Below, piece by piece: positions 9,399-17,254 of a stretch of 64,000 nucleotides of DNA. The notes below the pieces were generated by a model that was not told the origin of the DNA, made no database searches, and worked only from the letters and a program-made list of their open reading frames with translations. How positions within the stretch are numbered: position 1 is the stretch's first letter; each line of letters opens with the position of its first letter. Origin of the DNA: Chryseobacterium aurantiacum (GTDB lineage: Bacteria > Bacteroidota > Bacteroidia > Flavobacteriales > Weeksellaceae); the NCBI RefSeq assembly GCF_003020585.1, contig NZ_PXUE01000002.1:930001-994000 (forward strand), in the 5' to 3' direction. The position numbers and the translations under genes are program-made.

Positions 9399-9435
9399 TG
9401 TAATATATTTTCTTTGAAAAATAAAATATATTACA
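9399..9435. promoter_or_regulatory. Perfect 13-bp inverted repeat upstream of the beta-propeller gene
   Basis: Arms TGTAATATATTTT (9399-9411) and AAAATATATTACA (9423-9435) with an 11-nt spacer, 33 bp before the start codon on the minus strand. The proximal arm overlaps a possible -7 box (TACATTTA). This is the size and position of a dimeric repressor operator. Confidence 0.5.
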
Positions 9436-9478
9436 CTTAACCGTGAAAAATCATCAAATAACAAAAATACTATTCCAT

Positions 9479-9497
9479 CCCAGTAGTTTGTACTGGG
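9479..9497. terminator. Short hairpin downstream of rluF
   Basis: Stem CCCAGTA / TACTGGG with a 5-nt loop, between the rluF stop (9536, minus strand) and the promoter region of the next gene. There is no clear T-run, so it may only be a weak terminator or an RNA-end hairpin. Confidence 0.4.
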
Positions 9498-9535
9498 AAG
9501 CATGAAAGTGAAAACGGTAAGGTTTATTATTAATC

Positions 9536-10258
9536 CTAGTCGATGGTTTTGCTAGAATCTTCCAGCAAATCATTTAGAGTATTAAGTTCTTCATCCGTAA
9601 GATCTCTCCATTTTCCTACTGGTAGATCCAACTTCATATTCATAATACGAATTCTCTTCAGTTTTTTTACTTCGTAACCAAGGTACTCGCACATTCTACG
9701 AATTTGTCTGTTAAGCCCTTGCGTAAGAATGATTCTGAAATTCATTTCATCTATCTTTTCTACTTCACATTTTTTGGTTACAGTATCAAGAATAGGAACT
9801 CCGTTTCTCATTTTATCCAAAAACTTTGGAGTAATTGGCTTGTCTACACGCACCAGATATTCTTTTTCGTGATTGTTTCTGGCACGTAGAATTTTATTTA
9901 CAATATCACCATCATTGGTTAAAAGAATAAGCCCTTCACTTGGCTTATCCAGCCTTCCGATCGGGAAAATTCTTTTTGGATAGTTAATGTAATCTACAAT
10001 ATTATTCTTTTCGCGTTTAGTATCTGTAGTACAAACAATGCCCACAGGTTTATTGAATGCAATATAAACCGGTTTATCCTGAGGCTCTCTTACAGGCTTC
10101 CCGTCTACTTCCACCAAATCATCATCAGAAACTTTGGTTCCCAGCTCAGGAATTTTACCATTAATCTTTATTCGGCCCTCTTCCAAGAGTTTATCTGCTG
10201 CTCTTCTTGAACAGTAACCTACTTCTGATAAATATTTATTGATACGTGTCTTTTCCAT
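9536..10258 (-). CDS. rluF: 23S rRNA pseudouridine synthase RluF
   Basis: 240 residues. An S4 RNA-binding domain ([21 protein letters not shown]) covers residues 5-50. The RsuA/RluB/E/F catalytic domain follows, with [10 protein letters not shown] around the catalytic Asp104. The run [15 protein letters not shown] and the run [20 protein letters not shown] are very close to E. coli RluF, which isomerises U2604 of 23S rRNA (family knowledge). Its ATG overlaps the stop codon of the preceding broken outer-membrane gene (TAATG), so it appears translationally coupled to it and is the last gene of the ftsX-uppP-truB operon. Confidence 0.92.
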   Translation of the reverse strand: MEKTRINKYLSEVGYCSRRAADKLLEEGRIKINGKIPELGTKVSDDDLVEVDGKPVREPQDKPVYIAFNKPVGIVCTTDTKREKNNIVDYINYPKRIFPIGRLDKPSEGLILLTNDGDIVNKILRARNNHEKEYLVRVDKPITPKFLDKMRNGVPILDTVTKKCEVEKIDEMNFRIILTQGLNRQIRRMCEYLGYEVKKLKRIRIMNMKLDLPVGKWRDLTDEELNTLNDLLEDSSKTID

Positions 10259-10842
10259 TAGTCTTGTCCGTAACCGGTATAATTTTTATTACTGAAAATA
10301 GTAACTCCATAGCTTAATCCGATGAAAAAGCCATCAGCTCCATTTTTCAATTTGTGTGATTCAAAAACAATTCCTCCCTCCTGACTCAGCCTTTTTGAAT
10401 AGGAAACCTGCATTCCTAATCTTCCACCCCAAAAAATCAGCATCAGAACTGGCAGAATGATTAGGTTGTCTCCCGTAATTAATGTCTATATAAAAAGGGC
10501 GGTCACCTGGAGAAAAAATAATCTTTGGCTATATAACCCAATAAATGAGGTGATAGTTATCTTATATAAAGCTATATTTCAATCCGGTTCCTATGGCAAA
10601 GTTAGGAAGAAAATTGTATCTTCCTATAGCTGTGATACCGTAAGTGAATTTTCCTAGTACTGATTTGGGTTCAATATACTGTGAATTTCCAATCTCTCTC
10701 TCTCTTATTTATTAATATTAAAACCTTCATTCAGGGATGGATTGAAATAAAAATCCATTTTAGACTTACCAGTTTCTGTATCTTGAGAAAATAGTTTGAA
10801 AAAAGTAAATATTAATAAGAGAAAAGATCGTTTTATTTTCAT
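10258..10842 (-). pseudogene. Broken outer-membrane beta-barrel protein gene between truB and rluF
   Basis: The ATG at 10842 overlaps the truB stop by 4 bp and begins a signal peptide (MKIKRSFLLLIFTFFKLFSQ), but the frame stops after 45 residues at 10705-10707, beside a (CT)n tract at 10693-10705. The protein then continues in another frame (GNSQYIEPKSVLGKFTYG, then YNFLPNFAIGTGLKYSF), which has further stops at about 10562 and 10529. The last 61 codons (10443-10258) are back in the first frame and read like barrel strands (GMQVSYSKRLSQEGG, FFIGLSYGVTIF). An intact version would be about 194 residues. At least two compensating frameshifts and several stops make this a pseudogene, unless the window contains sequencing errors. 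Its two boundary overlaps show it was a true operon member. Confidence 0.8.
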
Positions 10843-11537
10843 GATTCCTGAAACCTGAAATCATTGTTTAAAAACTGATCTGTAGCATCTTCAATCTTGT
10901 AATCACCAATTTTTGTTCGTCTTAGTTGTGTCAGATAAGCTCCTACTCCCAATTCCTGCCCTATATCATGAGCCAGACTTCTGATGTAAGTTCCCTTTGA
11001 ACAGCCCACTGTAAAACTTATCAAAGGAAAATCTATTGTAATATCTTTAAGATAGTGAATTGTTGTCTTTCTGGACTTCATCTCTACTTCCTCCCCGGCC
11101 CTTGCCAGATTATAAGCTCTCTCACCATCGATCTTTATTGCAGAGTAAACCGGTGGTTTCTGTTCAATTTCACCAACGAACTTTTCCAGAATTTCCTTTA
11201 CCTGATCTTCGGTGATATGTGAAATATCCTGATGAAGAATTTCCGGCTTTTCAGTATCGTAGGATTCTGTCTGTACTCCTATTTTGATCTCAGTCCAATA
11301 CTCCTTAGGAGCATCCTGAATCTCAGGGATTCTTTTAGTAAATTTTCCACAGCATACAATCAGAAGACCTGTTGCTCTGGGATCCAGAGTTCCGGCATGT
11401 CCGATCTTGAATTTTTTGGGAAGATCAAATTCCCTTTTAAGTTTATATTTCATTTTATTGACAGCCTGGAAAGAAGTCCAGTCCAAAGGCTTATCCAATA
11501 AAAATATATGTCCTGATTTCAGTTCTTCAGCAGTCAT
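10839..11537 (-). CDS. truB: tRNA pseudouridine-55 synthase TruB
   Basis: 232 residues, the short bacterial form without a C-terminal PUA domain. The motif GHAGTLDPRATGLLIV places the catalytic Asp at residue 52, and KPPVYSAIKIDGERAYNLAR is the second conserved TruB block. The enzyme makes pseudouridine 55 in the T-loop of tRNAs. It starts 20 bp after uppP and its stop overlaps the start of the next (now broken) gene by 4 bp, so it belongs to the ftsX-DUF3098-uppP-truB-rluF operon. Confidence 0.96.
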   Translation of the reverse strand: MTAEELKSGHIFLLDKPLDWTSFQAVNKMKYKLKREFDLPKKFKIGHAGTLDPRATGLLIVCCGKFTKRIPEIQDAPKEYWTEIKIGVQTESYDTEKPEILHQDISHITEDQVKEILEKFVGEIEQKPPVYSAIKIDGERAYNLARAGEEVEMKSRKTTIHYLKDITIDFPLISFTVGCSKGTYIRSLAHDIGQELGVGAYLTQLRRTKIGDYKIEDATDQFLNNDFRFQES

Positions 11538-11557
11538 GAATGGATATAATGAATGTT

Positions 11558-12376
11558 TTATTTAAAGAAATAGAAATAGATTAGTAAAGCTATTCCTACA
11601 AAAATACGGTACCAGCCCCAAGGTTTGAAACCATATTTATTAAGTACACCAATGAAAGCCTTGATCGCAATAAGAGCAACAATAAATGCCACGACATTTC
11701 CTACTACAAAGATCATAATGTGATCCTGTGAAGCCATAATCATTTCATAACCTTTCTGTGGGTTGGCAGTTTCCTTCCCCCATGTTTTCACAAAAACAGA
11801 ATATACAGTTACGGCCAGCATGGTAGGAACAGCAAGGAAAAAGGAAAATTCTGCAGCTGCTTTTCTGGTAAGTCCCTGTGTCATCCCTCCAATAATGGAT
11901 GCTGCACTACGGCTTGTTCCCGGCATCATTGCAAGACATTGCCAAAATCCTATGGTTATAGCTTTTCTTATTGTAATTCCTTTTTCGTCATCTATTTTAG
12001 GGTTCTTAAACCATTTGTCTGCAAATAGTAACACGACACCACCCAGCACTAAAACTGAAGAAATAGCAATTTGATTTCCAAGAACAGCTTCAATTTTATC
12101 ATCGAATAAATATCCCAACACCAATGCAGGAACTACCGCAAAGGCTAACTTAAAGTAAAACTGGATATTATTTAAATCGAAAAACTTTTTCCAGTAGGCA
12201 ACAACAACGGATAAGATTGCTCCAAACTGAATGGAAACCTGAAACATCTTTAAAAATTCTGTTTCTTCTAGCCCCATAAGATTTGCAGTAAAACCCATGT
12301 GCGCTGTAGAAGAAATTGGAAGATACTCTGTTAAACCCTCTACAATGGCAATAATAATTGCTTTGATTAAATCCAT
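11558..12376 (-). CDS. uppP: Undecaprenyl-diphosphatase UppP (BacA)
   Basis: 272 residues with about eight membrane segments. The two family signatures are present: EGLTEYLPISSTAH at residues 13-26 (catalytic Glu and Ser/His region) and PGTSRSAAS near residue 173. The enzyme dephosphorylates undecaprenyl pyrophosphate to recycle the lipid carrier for peptidoglycan and other envelope polymers, and it gives bacitracin tolerance. A 94-bp gap holding a long palindrome (12396-12453) separates it from DUF3098 upstream; truB follows after 20 bp. Confidence 0.96.
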   Translation of the reverse strand: MDLIKAIIIAIVEGLTEYLPISSTAHMGFTANLMGLEETEFLKMFQVSIQFGAILSVVVAYWKKFFDLNNIQFYFKLAFAVVPALVLGYLFDDKIEAVLGNQIAISSVLVLGGVVLLFADKWFKNPKIDDEKGITIRKAITIGFWQCLAMMPGTSRSAASIIGGMTQGLTRKAAAEFSFFLAVPTMLAVTVYSVFVKTWGKETANPQKGYEMIMASQDHIMIFVVGNVVAFIVALIAIKAFIGVLNKYGFKPWGWYRIFVGIALLIYFYFFK

Positions 12377-12395
12377 AATCTTAAAAAAAATTAAA

Positions 12396-12453
12396 AGATT
12401 AAGAGATTCGGATTTTCAGAATATGTATTCTAAATTTCCTAATCTCTTAATCT
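12396..12453. repeat. 58-bp imperfect palindrome between DUF3098 and uppP
   Basis: Outer arms AGATTAAGAGATT (12396-12408) and AATCTCTTAATCT (12441-12453) are perfectly complementary. An inner AGAATA/TATTCT pair sits at the centre, and most of the intervening bases also pair. No T-run follows, so it looks more like a repeat or mRNA-processing hairpin than a terminator. Confidence 0.65.
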
Positions 12454-12470
12454 CTAAATATAACTTGTAT

Positions 12471-12767
12471 TTATTTTCTTTTTAAAATAGCATATACTTC
12501 TATTGCGAAACCTATCACAACAAACAGGGGTGCTATTCTGATTCTTCTGATGGAGAAAATATCGTCATTCCATGAATTCGGATCAAATTTGCCGTCTACG
12601 GTATTAGCATCCGGTCCCATCATCAGTAGAAATCCAACAACAATAAATGCTAATCCTATCAACATCCATTTGAAATTCTGCTGTCCGAAATAGAACACAT
12701 TTTCCGGTGTTGTTTCTGCTTCGTTTCCGAAATCTGAAGCGGAAAATTTATTATTTTTTTTGCTCAT
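12471..12767 (-). CDS. DUF3098 family small membrane protein
   Basis: 98 residues: a polar N-terminal 30 residues, a hydrophobic segment (WMLIGLAFIVVGFLLMMG), a short loop with DGKFDPNSWNDDIFSIRRIRIAP, and a second hydrophobic segment. This matches the Bacteroidota DUF3098 pattern, whose function is unknown. It lies 2 bp after ftsX and before uppP; the conserved pairing with FtsX suggests a role in envelope or cell division, which is inference only. Confidence 0.85.
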   Translation of the reverse strand: MSKKNNKFSASDFGNEAETTPENVFYFGQQNFKWMLIGLAFIVVGFLLMMGPDANTVDGKFDPNSWNDDIFSIRRIRIAPLFVVIGFAIEVYAILKRK

Positions 12768-12769
12768 TT

Positions 12770-13669
12770 TTAAGAGTAGTATAAATCGTCAACGTTTGAT
12801 TTTAAGAATCTCCATGTAGCGAAAATAGTACTTAAGACAGAAATGAAAATTCCTACTCCTAATACTAAGATAACTAACCAGAAGTACTGATTGTTGTCCT
12901 GTACGAAAGCTGAGCCAATCTGGCTTGTGAAGTAATACCAGACACCACCTAATGCAAGAAGACCAATCACAGAACCAATGGCTCCTAAAATAATTGCTTC
13001 AATGATAAACGGCTTAAGGATAAATCTTCTTTTTGCCCCTACCAACTGCATGGTTTTAATAATAAATCTCTTGGAGAATATTTTCAGACGGATTGAGTTG
13101 TTAATCAAAACAACAGCCAATACTAAAAACAACACTGAAAATCCAAGAATCCATTTTAAGATCCTGCTCAGGTTATTGTAAACATCTACCATTAGGGTAC
13201 TGTCATTTTTAACATCAGTAATCCCAGGAACAGATTTGATCACCTTAATGGCTTCATCAATCTTAGCCGGGTCTACATATTCAGGTTTCAAAGCAACTTC
13301 AATAGATGAAGGGAAGATATTTTCTTCAAATAGGGCATCACTATCAATTCCCATACTTTTTTTGGCTTCCTTGGCAGCCATACTTCTGGAAATATAGGTT
13401 GCTTTTTTTACAGGAGCTAAGGTCTGTACCTTTTTAAAAGTTTCTTCCTCAAGTTTTGCAATTTTCACAGAGTCTTTAGCGTCATAATTTTGATCAAAGT
13501 AGGCGTTTACCACCAATTGCTCCTTGATATAGTCGGAATACTTCTGGGCATTGATTAAAATAAGCCCCATTAATCCCAACAAAAATAACACTAAGGCAAT
13601 ACTTATCACTACTGTAATATTGCTGGACCGAAGCCTTTTCTTATTAAATTCATCTACAGATTTAGCCAT
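12770..13669 (-). CDS. ftsX: Cell division protein FtsX
   Basis: 299 residues. One membrane helix near residue 25 is followed by a periplasmic domain of about 140 residues (with VNAYFDQNYDAKDSVK and ITDVKNDSTLMVDVYNNL). Three more helices include the FtsX motif IIKTMQLVGAKRRFILKPF. FtsX is the membrane half of the FtsEX ABC-type complex, which links the divisome to peptidoglycan hydrolysis. No ftsE is adjacent in this window, as is usual in Bacteroidota. It heads the minus-strand operon and is divergent from rsmA across 91 bp. Confidence 0.93.
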   Translation of the reverse strand: MAKSVDEFNKKRLRSSNITVVISIALVLFLLGLMGLILINAQKYSDYIKEQLVVNAYFDQNYDAKDSVKIAKLEEETFKKVQTLAPVKKATYISRSMAAKEAKKSMGIDSDALFEENIFPSSIEVALKPEYVDPAKIDEAIKVIKSVPGITDVKNDSTLMVDVYNNLSRILKWILGFSVLFLVLAVVLINNSIRLKIFSKRFIIKTMQLVGAKRRFILKPFIIEAIILGAIGSVIGLLALGGVWYYFTSQIGSAFVQDNNQYFWLVILVLGVGIFISVLSTIFATWRFLKSNVDDLYYS

Positions 13670-13760
13670 TAATATTAAAATTTTTGGCTAAAATAGAAAA
13701 AATCTTCCGAAATTTGGGACGAAATAAAGAAAATCATTGTTAATAAAATCATAAAAAACT

Positions 13761-14531
13761 TTGAGTGTAAAAGCAAAAAAACATCTTGGGCAGCACTTCC
13801 TGACAGATGAAAATATCGCAAGAAAAATCGTAGAAGGTCTTAGTTTTGAGAACTATAATAATATTATGGAAGTAGGTCCCGGAATGGGAGTTCTTACCAA
13901 ATATCTTCTTGAAAAGGATCAAACCATTTACCTTGCAGAAATTGATACAGAATCCATCGAATATCTGAAAAACAACTATTCTAAGGTAACGGAAGATACC
14001 TTTGTAGGAGATTTTTTGAAACAGGATTTTAATTTTATCAAGGATGAACAGATTGCCATTATTGGTAATTTCCCGTATAATATTTCATCGCAGATATTAT
14101 TTCAGATTGTGGATCACTATGAAATGATTCCTGAAATGGTGGGAATGTTCCAGAAAGAGGTAGCACAAAGAACAGCTGCAGTACCCAGAACTAAAGATTA
14201 CGGTATTCTTTCGGTTCTTATTCAGGCTTACTACGATGTATCTTATATGTTTACCGTTCATGAGAATGTATTCAATCCGCCGCCAAAGGTAAAGTCTGGT
14301 GTTATCAGACTGACAAGAAACCCGAAGGAGGGCTTGGCAGGCAATGAAGTTCTCTTTAAGCAAATTGTAAAAACAGGTTTCAACCAGAGAAGAAAAAAAC
14401 TTTCTAATGCATTGAAGTCTTTAATTATTCCTGAAGCTTTAAAAGGTCATGAATTTTTAGACAAAAGAGCAGAAGAACTGAGTGTATCTGATTTCATTCA
14501 TTTTGCAAACCTTTGGAAAGAAAACCAATAG
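13761..14531 (+). CDS. rsmA: 16S rRNA dimethyladenosine transferase RsmA (KsgA)
   Basis: 256 residues. The family N-terminus KKHLGQHFLTD, the SAM-binding loop MEVGPGMGVLT (residues 37-47) and the catalytic NFPYN (103-107) are all present. It dimethylates A1518 and A1519 (E. coli numbering) of 16S rRNA. The start codon appears to be TTG: no ATG or GTG fits upstream in frame, and the protein would lose its conserved N-terminus if started later. It is divergent from ftsX and ends at a strong terminator. Confidence 0.96.
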   Translation: MSVKAKKHLGQHFLTDENIARKIVEGLSFENYNNIMEVGPGMGVLTKYLLEKDQTIYLAEIDTESIEYLKNNYSKVTEDTFVGDFLKQDFNFIKDEQIAIIGNFPYNISSQILFQIVDHYEMIPEMVGMFQKEVAQRTAAVPRTKDYGILSVLIQAYYDVSYMFTVHENVFNPPPKVKSGVIRLTRNPKEGLAGNEVLFKQIVKTGFNQRRKKLSNALKSLIIPEALKGHEFLDKRAEELSVSDFIHFANLWKENQ

Positions 14532-14540
14532 ACTTGTAAT

Positions 14541-14572
14541 AAAAAAAGCTCCCGGTAAAGGAGCTTTTTTTT
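14541..14572 (+). terminator. Terminator of rsmA
   Basis: AAAAAAAGCTCC and GGAGCTTTTTTTT form a stem with a short loop, 9 bp after the rsmA stop codon, followed by a T-run. Confidence 0.85.
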
Positions 14573-14589
14573 GTGATAAATTTATAAAG

Positions 14590-14613
14590 AAAGCCTTTTG
14601 TATGAAAGGCTTT
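14590..14613 (-). terminator. Hairpin after the third choice-of-anchor-L gene
   Basis: Stem AAAGCCTTT / AAAGGCTTT with a 6-nt loop lies 8 bp beyond the stop at 14621 (minus strand). The T-run on the minus strand is short, so termination is plausible but not strong. Confidence 0.5.
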
Positions 14614-14620
14614 ACTTTTT

Positions 14621-16978
14621 TTATTCTCTGTTTTTCAACATGATCCATCCAGACCAGTTCATCTGGGCTTTTGATTTTGGATATTCAAAATTGAACTTAA
14701 ACCAATAGGTTGCAGAAGGTAATCTCTTGCCTGCTACCGTTCCGTTCCAAGTTGGATTTTCTTTTGAAAACTTGAACATTTCTACTCCATATCTGTCATA
14801 AATAGACCCTGTGAAGTTTTTAAACTGACCAAGAGCTTTCAGATCCAATACATCATTAATACCATCATCATTAGGGGTAATAATATTGTTAATTTGTAGG
14901 GTAAAGAATTCAAAGGTTCCTACACAATGAGTTCCCACTCTTCTTACCAGAATTGTATAGTTTGTATTATCTAAAAGACCTGTAAATGTGTTAGATTGCT
15001 GCCATGTAATACCATTATCAATAGAATATTCAAGACTGCTTGGCGTATTGTTCATTGGTGGGTTTTCCGCCATCACAGTCAGTGTCTTTTTAGTACTCTC
15101 GTAATCTAGTCCCACTACATAAGGCGTTGCAGCTCCCATTACTTGAACAGGGAAACTTTTTTTACAGAATCCGTTATCAATCTCAACTGTATAAATTCCC
15201 CACTGATCTACTTCAATCTTTTGTGTAGTTGCGCCAGTACTCCATAAATATTTATAGTTAGGACCTGCTCCGGCGTCAAGGGTAACACGATCTCCAACAC
15301 ACATTTCAACATCAGTTAAAGGCGTTGTAATTTCAGGTGTTACTTCTATTCTTATTGTTGCAGGGTTAAGAGATTTACATCCTTTTGCTCCAATGGCATA
15401 CACTGTAAATGTGGTACTTTGATATAAAGTAACATCCTGCATATTGCCTGTTCCTGGGAAGTTACTCCATAAATAGGTATCTCCACCTTCAGCAGTAAGT
15501 GTTACTGTTTCACCCGGGCACACTTTTATACTTGAAGCTTTCACTTTAGTTGTTGGTGTTGCTTCTTTCAATAGTTTCAATTCAACCATCTTGCTACAGA
15601 AACCTCCATTGGAAACCACTACATACAAAATTTGACCATCATTACCGTTATAATTCAAGATATTTTGGATGTTATTATTATTTTGCGCAACAGCATCAGC
15701 CTGTTGTTCATAAAATTTGAAAACGGCACCAGGAGTTGGACTGATAGACGGTTTAATTGTGCTTAAATCAAAGGTCGTAATATCCGGAGTGGTACAAAGC
15801 AGCATGGTTGCATCATTTGCCTGCGGAGTTGTTCCACCATGAATTTCAATTGAAGCTTTACCGGGACATGGATTTCCTGGTACACTTACCTCAATGGTAT
15901 AAGTTCCTGGCTGCAGTGCTGTAATTGTATTGGTAGTCGCATTAGGTACCAGAGTACCATTGTAATACCATTGGTAAATTAAATTAGGATCACTTACGGA
16001 AGCCGTAATCACCTGAGGTACATTATCACATACATTAATATCCGAAGGTAATTTTGCGCCTCCAGGACCTAATAGGTCTACACCAATATTAAAAGATCCT
16101 CCTTCCAAAAATACTGCAGTATCATAACTATGGTCACTGTAATCAGCAATTACCATTTTGAAATGATATTGCTGTCCCGCCACTACATCAGCAATAGCCG
16201 TAAGGGGAACAGTTCTTCCATTAAAATTTGTTTCAACGTTGGTTGTATTGTATCCACCAAAATACTGGGCATTAACAGCCCCGCAGCTTGATCCAATGGC
16301 AGGGTGAATATTGGTAATACTCACCGGTCCTGCTCCTCCGGGTAATACAGCCATGTTTACGTAAGGACCTCCTGAAGTAGGTCTAAGTAATATGGCAAAT
16401 GCATCTGCGAAAGTACAAGGGAAAGAACCTGTATATTCTTCAGAAGCGATTAGGTAGTTAAATTTAATTTGGGAAGTTGTAGGGACAAAGTCAAACTCCA
16501 AAAGTACGGCATCATTTAGTTTACTTTCTACTACACCAATAATTTGTGCTAAATCTGCATCAGATCCTCCTCCATTGACATCATTAAGGGCTCCTTCAAA
16601 ATTATTACCGGCTCTTCTTGCAAATCCGGTAGTAAGTATAATCCCATCTTTGAAAGGGAAGTTAGTAGCTGCCTTATGAAAGTATCCCCAAGCTCTATCA
16701 GCATCCCCTACTGCATGGTTAGGTGTAATCTTTACATTGGTTACATTGGGAGTAACACAAGTATTGGTTCCCGATGAGATAAGTACATCCTTTACAAGTT
16801 TTTCTATACTATAATTGGTCTCCAAATACCCTGCGGCATTCACATCAATAAAAGCACCTGCTCTTCTGGATTGAGCAGTACTTTGCTCTCTTACAGACTT
16901 TCTGGGATATTGGGTTTGTGAAAATAAAAAAGTCGAAATGACTAAAAAAAATAAACAAAGCGGTAGATGTCTTCTCAT
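14621..16978 (-). CDS. Choice-of-anchor-L surface protein with T9SS type B sorting domain (paralog 3)
   Basis: 785 residues with a signal peptide ending FLFSQ. Residues about 38-300 are the choice-of-anchor L domain (AGAFIDVNAAGY, FPFKDGIILTTG, FNYLIASEEYTG, VLPGGAGPVSITNIHPAI, PLTAIADVVAGQQYHFKM). Ig/PKD-like modules follow (YQWYYNGTLVPNA; KVCPGETVTLTAEGG). The type B T9SS sorting domain ends the protein (NIITPNDDGINDVLDL, FTGSIYDRYGVEMF, SGWIMLKN). Proteins of this kind are secreted and attached to the cell surface. The specific ligand is unknown. It is the most downstream of three tandem paralogs and has its own leader and terminator. Confidence 0.9.
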   Translation of the reverse strand: MRRHLPLCLFFLVISTFLFSQTQYPRKSVREQSTAQSRRAGAFIDVNAAGYLETNYSIEKLVKDVLISSGTNTCVTPNVTNVKITPNHAVGDADRAWGYFHKAATNFPFKDGIILTTGFARRAGNNFEGALNDVNGGGSDADLAQIIGVVESKLNDAVLLEFDFVPTTSQIKFNYLIASEEYTGSFPCTFADAFAILLRPTSGGPYVNMAVLPGGAGPVSITNIHPAIGSSCGAVNAQYFGGYNTTNVETNFNGRTVPLTAIADVVAGQQYHFKMVIADYSDHSYDTAVFLEGGSFNIGVDLLGPGGAKLPSDINVCDNVPQVITASVSDPNLIYQWYYNGTLVPNATTNTITALQPGTYTIEVSVPGNPCPGKASIEIHGGTTPQANDATMLLCTTPDITTFDLSTIKPSISPTPGAVFKFYEQQADAVAQNNNNIQNILNYNGNDGQILYVVVSNGGFCSKMVELKLLKEATPTTKVKASSIKVCPGETVTLTAEGGDTYLWSNFPGTGNMQDVTLYQSTTFTVYAIGAKGCKSLNPATIRIEVTPEITTPLTDVEMCVGDRVTLDAGAGPNYKYLWSTGATTQKIEVDQWGIYTVEIDNGFCKKSFPVQVMGAATPYVVGLDYESTKKTLTVMAENPPMNNTPSSLEYSIDNGITWQQSNTFTGLLDNTNYTILVRRVGTHCVGTFEFFTLQINNIITPNDDGINDVLDLKALGQFKNFTGSIYDRYGVEMFKFSKENPTWNGTVAGKRLPSATYWFKFNFEYPKSKAQMNWSGWIMLKNRE

Positions 16979-17188
16979 AATATTTCTGTTTCAACAAATT
17001 TAATTTTTTTTTAAATATACCATACACATATTTACATTTTTTATAATAAAAAGAACAAAAATATCACTTCTTGCAATCAATTTTTCATTAACAAAACCCT
17101 TTAAATAAATGATACTAAAGATTAAAACCTATTTTATCAAATTTATATCTTTCCTAAAATAAATCACAAAGATGATTAACCTTTATGA

Positions 17189-17229
17189 TTAAAAAAAAAC
17201 AAAACCTCTCATTTCTAAAAGGTTTTGTT
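17189..17229 (-). terminator. Terminator of choice-of-anchor-L paralog 2
   Basis: Stem AACAAAACCT / AGGTTTTGTT, followed on the minus strand by a long T-run, 26 bp after the stop codon at 17255. Confidence 0.8.
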
Positions 17230-17254
17230 AATTATTTTCTATTTATCAAAGGAT

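Noticed and set aside
10457-10657. 66-codon frame on the plus strand within the broken outer-membrane gene
   Set aside because: No family resemblance, and the minus-strand remnants explain the region better.
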